Of a stretch of 5,253 nucleotides of DNA, positions 3,493-5,253 are shown piece by piece; positions within the stretch are counted from its first letter, which is position 1; the number at the start of each line of letters is the position of its first letter. The DNA is taken from positions 9,612 to 14,864 of the forward strand of contig DJQK01000013.1 in the NCBI GenBank assembly GCA_002437575.1, given 5' to 3'. The DNA is from Clostridiales bacterium UBA6388. Lineage in GTDB: Bacteria > Bacillota > Clostridia > Oscillospirales > Oscillospiraceae. The notes under the pieces are model-generated. The model ran no database searches. It worked only from the letters and a program-made list of their open reading frames with translations, and was not told where the DNA came from. The translations under genes and the position numbers were made by a program.

Positions 3493-4194
3493 TCAATGCG
3501 GGAAACGGTTATAATACGCGCCGGGCGCCAGCTTGACATTGGTCAGGGCGGCGAGCTCTGAGACGGTGCAGAATTCATAGCCGCGCTCGCGCATCGTGTC
3601 GATAAAAGACAGCGCGGCCGCAACGGACGCCTCCGACAGATCGTGCATCAGGACGATATCGCCTGCGTCTGTGTGGGAAAGCAGATACGAAAGCACGTTT
3701 TCGCGCTGCGCCTTGTCCCAGTCGTGCGGGTCGACCGACCAGAAGATGACGGATAGTCCGAGCGCCTTTGCCGCGTCCAGCAGATCCTGCGAATACAGCC
3801 CGCCCGGCGGCCGGAACAGGACCGGCGTCACCCCGGACGCTTCGGTGACGGCTAGGCGGTTTTCCAGAAGATCGTCGAGCGCCTCGTCTTTTGTCATGTG
3901 CTGCATATAATCGTGCCGGTTCGAATGAAGCCCCAGCTCGTGTCCCTCTTCTGCCATGCGCTGCACGAGCGCCGGATACTGCGCCGCGCGGTAGCCGCAG
4001 AGAAAAAACGTCGCCTTCACGCCGCGCGAGGATAAGCCATCGAGAAGCGCCCCGGTAATTTCGCCCGAGGGCCCATCGTCAAAGGTCAGGGCAATGCAGC
4101 CCTGCTGCTCTTTTGTACTGCCCGCCTGCGCGTCCGTGACGCCGAAGACCAGCAGCGCCAGCGCCAGCGCAACCGCCGCCAGAAGCTTTTTCAA
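3493..4194 (-). CDS. Polysaccharide deacetylase, NodB/CE4 family, secreted or membrane-anchored
   Basis: Removes N-acetyl groups from a cell-wall or surface polysaccharide with a metal-dependent mechanism; the substrate cannot be read from the sequence. From the TTG at 4194-4192 the protein is 233 residues, starting with a signal peptide or anchor (KKLLAAVALALALLVFGV...AQA, cleavage possible after AQA near 24). All five NodB motifs are intact: TFDDGP (37-42, catalytic and metal Asp), HSNRH (90-94, metal His), RPPGG (128-132), DPHDW (155-159) and IVLMHD (180-185). I chose this TTG because GAAAGGGG lies eight bases upstream and the signal peptide begins there. The frame stays open to another TTG at 4239, but that adds MRILLSIFRWKGAAV without a ribosome binding site. 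It stands alone, divergent from prfA. No clear -35/-10 pair is visible for it. Confidence 0.9.
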   Translation of the reverse strand: MKKLLAAVALALALLVFGVTDAQAGSTKEQQGCIALTFDDGPSGEITGALLDGLSSRGVKATFFLCGYRAAQYPALVQRMAEEGHELGLHSNRHDYMQHMTKDEALDDLLENRLAVTEASGVTPVLFRPPGGLYSQDLLDAAKALGLSVIFWSVDPHDWDKAQRENVLSYLLSHTDAGDIVLMHDLSEASVAAALSFIDTMRERGYEFCTVSELAALTNVKLAPGAYYNRFPH

Positions 4195-4254
4195 AACAGC
4201 CGCCCCTTTCCACCGAAAAATCGATAGTAGTATGCGCAAAACGTGCGCGGATAT

Positions 4255-4283
4255 TTGACGCGGCGGGAAAAATAGAGTATGAT
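4255..4283 (+). promoter_or_regulatory. Sigma-A promoter of prfA
   Basis: TTGACG (4255-4260), 17-base spacer, TATGAT (4278-4283): each box is one base from consensus. The predicted start near 4290 gives a leader of about 40 bases, so prfA can be transcribed separately from neighbours. Confidence 0.85.
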
Positions 4284-4299
4284 GTACCTGTAAAACTTT

Positions 4300-4316
4300 G
4301 CCCCGGAAAAAGGGGC
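4300..4316 (+). promoter_or_regulatory. Leader hairpin before prfA
   Basis: GCCCC (4300-4304) pairs with GGGGC (4312-4316) around GGAAAAA, seven bases before the GAGGAAA ribosome binding site (4323-4329). It lies close to the expected 5' end of the mRNA. There is no T-run, so it is not a terminator; it may stabilise the message or affect initiation. Confidence 0.5.
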
Positions 4317-4331
4317 GTATGCGAGGAAACT

Positions 4332-5253
4332 ATGCTGGAAAAATTACGACTTGTCGAAGAACGGTATATGGAAATGGCCGAGCGGGCCGGACAGCCGGAC
4401 TTTTTTGCGGACCCGAAGGCGGCGTCGAAGCTTCTGCGCGAACAGAAAAAGCTGGAGCCTGTTGTGACCGCGTACCGGGCCTACTGCAAAACGAAAAAAG
4501 AGGCGGACGAGCTGCGCGAAATGCTGGACGCGGGCGGTCTGGACCCGGATATGAAGGAGCTTTGCCAGGAGGAATACACAGACTGCAAAAAGAAGCTCGA
4601 AAGTCTGGAGCAGGAGCTCAAAATCCTGCTTCTGCCGCGCGACCCGAACGACGACAAGAGCGTCATTGTGGAAATTCGCGGTGGCGTCGGCGGCGAGGAG
4701 AGTGCGCTTTTTGCGCACAGCCTGTACCGGATGTATACCATGTACGCGCAGTCGAAGGGCTGGAAGGTGACGCTTCTTAACTACAACGAGACAGAGCTCG
4801 GCGGCGTGAAGGAAGCGGATTTCGAAATTGACGGCGACGGCGCGTACTCGAGGCTCAAATTTGAGTCCGGCGTCCACCGCGTGCAGCGCGTGCCCGAAAC
4901 CGAGTCCGGCGGCCGCGTCCACACCTCGACGGCCACGGTCGCGGTGCTTCCTGAAATGGAGGAAGCCGAGGTCGATATCCGTCCCGAGGACATTGAAATG
5001 CAGGTTTTCCGCTCGTCCGGCGCGGGCGGCCAGCACATCAACAAAACGTCCTCTGCCGTGCGCCTGATCCACAAGCCCTCCGGCATCGTCGTTTCGTGTC
5101 AGGAGGAACGTTCGCAGGTGCAGAACCGCGAAAAATGTATGCAGATGCTCGCGTCCAAATTATATGAGATCGAGCAGGAGCGCATCAACTCTGCCGTGAC
5201 GTCGGAGCGACGCAGCCAGGTCGGCACCGGTATGCGCAACGAGCGCATCCGCA
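4332..5253 (+). CDS. prfA: Peptide chain release factor 1 (RF1), C-terminus cut by window edge
   Basis: Recognises UAA and UAG stop codons in the ribosomal A site and triggers peptide release. The frame is open from ATG 4332 (GAGGAAA just upstream) to the window end: 307 residues of the usual ~355-360. The N-terminal coiled-coil domain spans about 1-105. GGVGGEESALF (117-127) is the usual RF signature after it. The codon-recognition motif is PET (188-190) in RVPETESGGRVHTST, the PxT type of RF1 rather than the SPF of RF2. The catalytic GGQ is at 232-234 in SSGAGGQHINKTSSAVRL, the Gln being the expected site of N5-methylation by PrmC. ERRSQVGTGMRNERIR at the edge precedes the missing ~50 residues. 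No frameshift is present. No prmC is seen nearby, though it may follow outside the window. Confidence 0.97.
   Translation, partial: MLEKLRLVEERYMEMAERAGQPDFFADPKAASKLLREQKKLEPVVTAYRAYCKTKKEADELREMLDAGGLDPDMKELCQEEYTDCKKKLESLEQELKILLLPRDPNDDKSVIVEIRGGVGGEESALFAHSLYRMYTMYAQSKGWKVTLLNYNETELGGVKEADFEIDGDGAYSRLKFESGVHRVQRVPETESGGRVHTSTATVAVLPEMEEAEVDIRPEDIEMQVFRSSGAGGQHINKTSSAVRLIHKPSGIVVSCQEERSQVQNREKCMQMLASKLYEIEQERINSAVTSERRSQVGTGMRNERIR

Noticed and set aside
4344..5072. 242-codon open frame on the minus strand
   Set aside because: It is entirely antisense to prfA, which has every RF1 motif; the translation is Arg/His/Val-rich shadow sequence caused by high third-position GC.

Overview
The window looks like chromosomal DNA from a GC-rich member of the Clostridia, probably Oscillospiraceae/Ruminococcaceae. 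The reasons are the Firmicutes-type AGGAGG ribosome binding sites, sigma-A promoters, compact gene layout, a pair of DUF4230 proteins, and the sequence style of RF1 and the polysaccharide deacetylase. The taxonomic call is an inference, not a search result.

Layout, left to right. (1) Positions 1-83 hold the last 26 codons of triosephosphate isomerase (tpiA, +). (2) Positions 84-823 are non-coding, lie between convergent genes, and are packed with hairpins. They read as two ~320-bp copies of a multi-hairpin element in inverted orientation around a centre near 412. Linkers are conserved by sequence, while several hairpins are conserved by structure with compensatory changes. This is the most unusual part of the window. 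(3) Positions 824-1956 (-) are a translationally coupled pair, 5-formyltetrahydrofolate cyclo-ligase followed by a small membrane protein with a possible PH-like soluble part, driven by a good sigma-A promoter at 2002-2030. (4) Positions 2147-3428 (+) are two tandem DUF4230 proteins, one with an N-terminal membrane anchor and one a lipoprotein, driven by a promoter at 2043-2071 that is back to back with the preceding one and carries an operator-like palindrome. A strong, probably bidirectional terminator follows at 3451-3484. (5) Positions 3493-4194 (-) encode a secreted or membrane-anchored NodB-type polysaccharide deacetylase with all catalytic motifs. (6) From 4332 to the window edge (+) lies prfA, peptide chain release factor 1, with its own promoter at 4255-4283; about 50 C-terminal residues are cut off.

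Together the genes are housekeeping (glycolysis, folate, translation termination) plus cell-envelope genes (two DUF4230 proteins, a deacetylase, a membrane protein). There is no sign of phage, insertion sequence, CRISPR, tRNA or rRNA. No new protein system is evident. The novelty candidate is the folded-back repeat downstream of tpiA.
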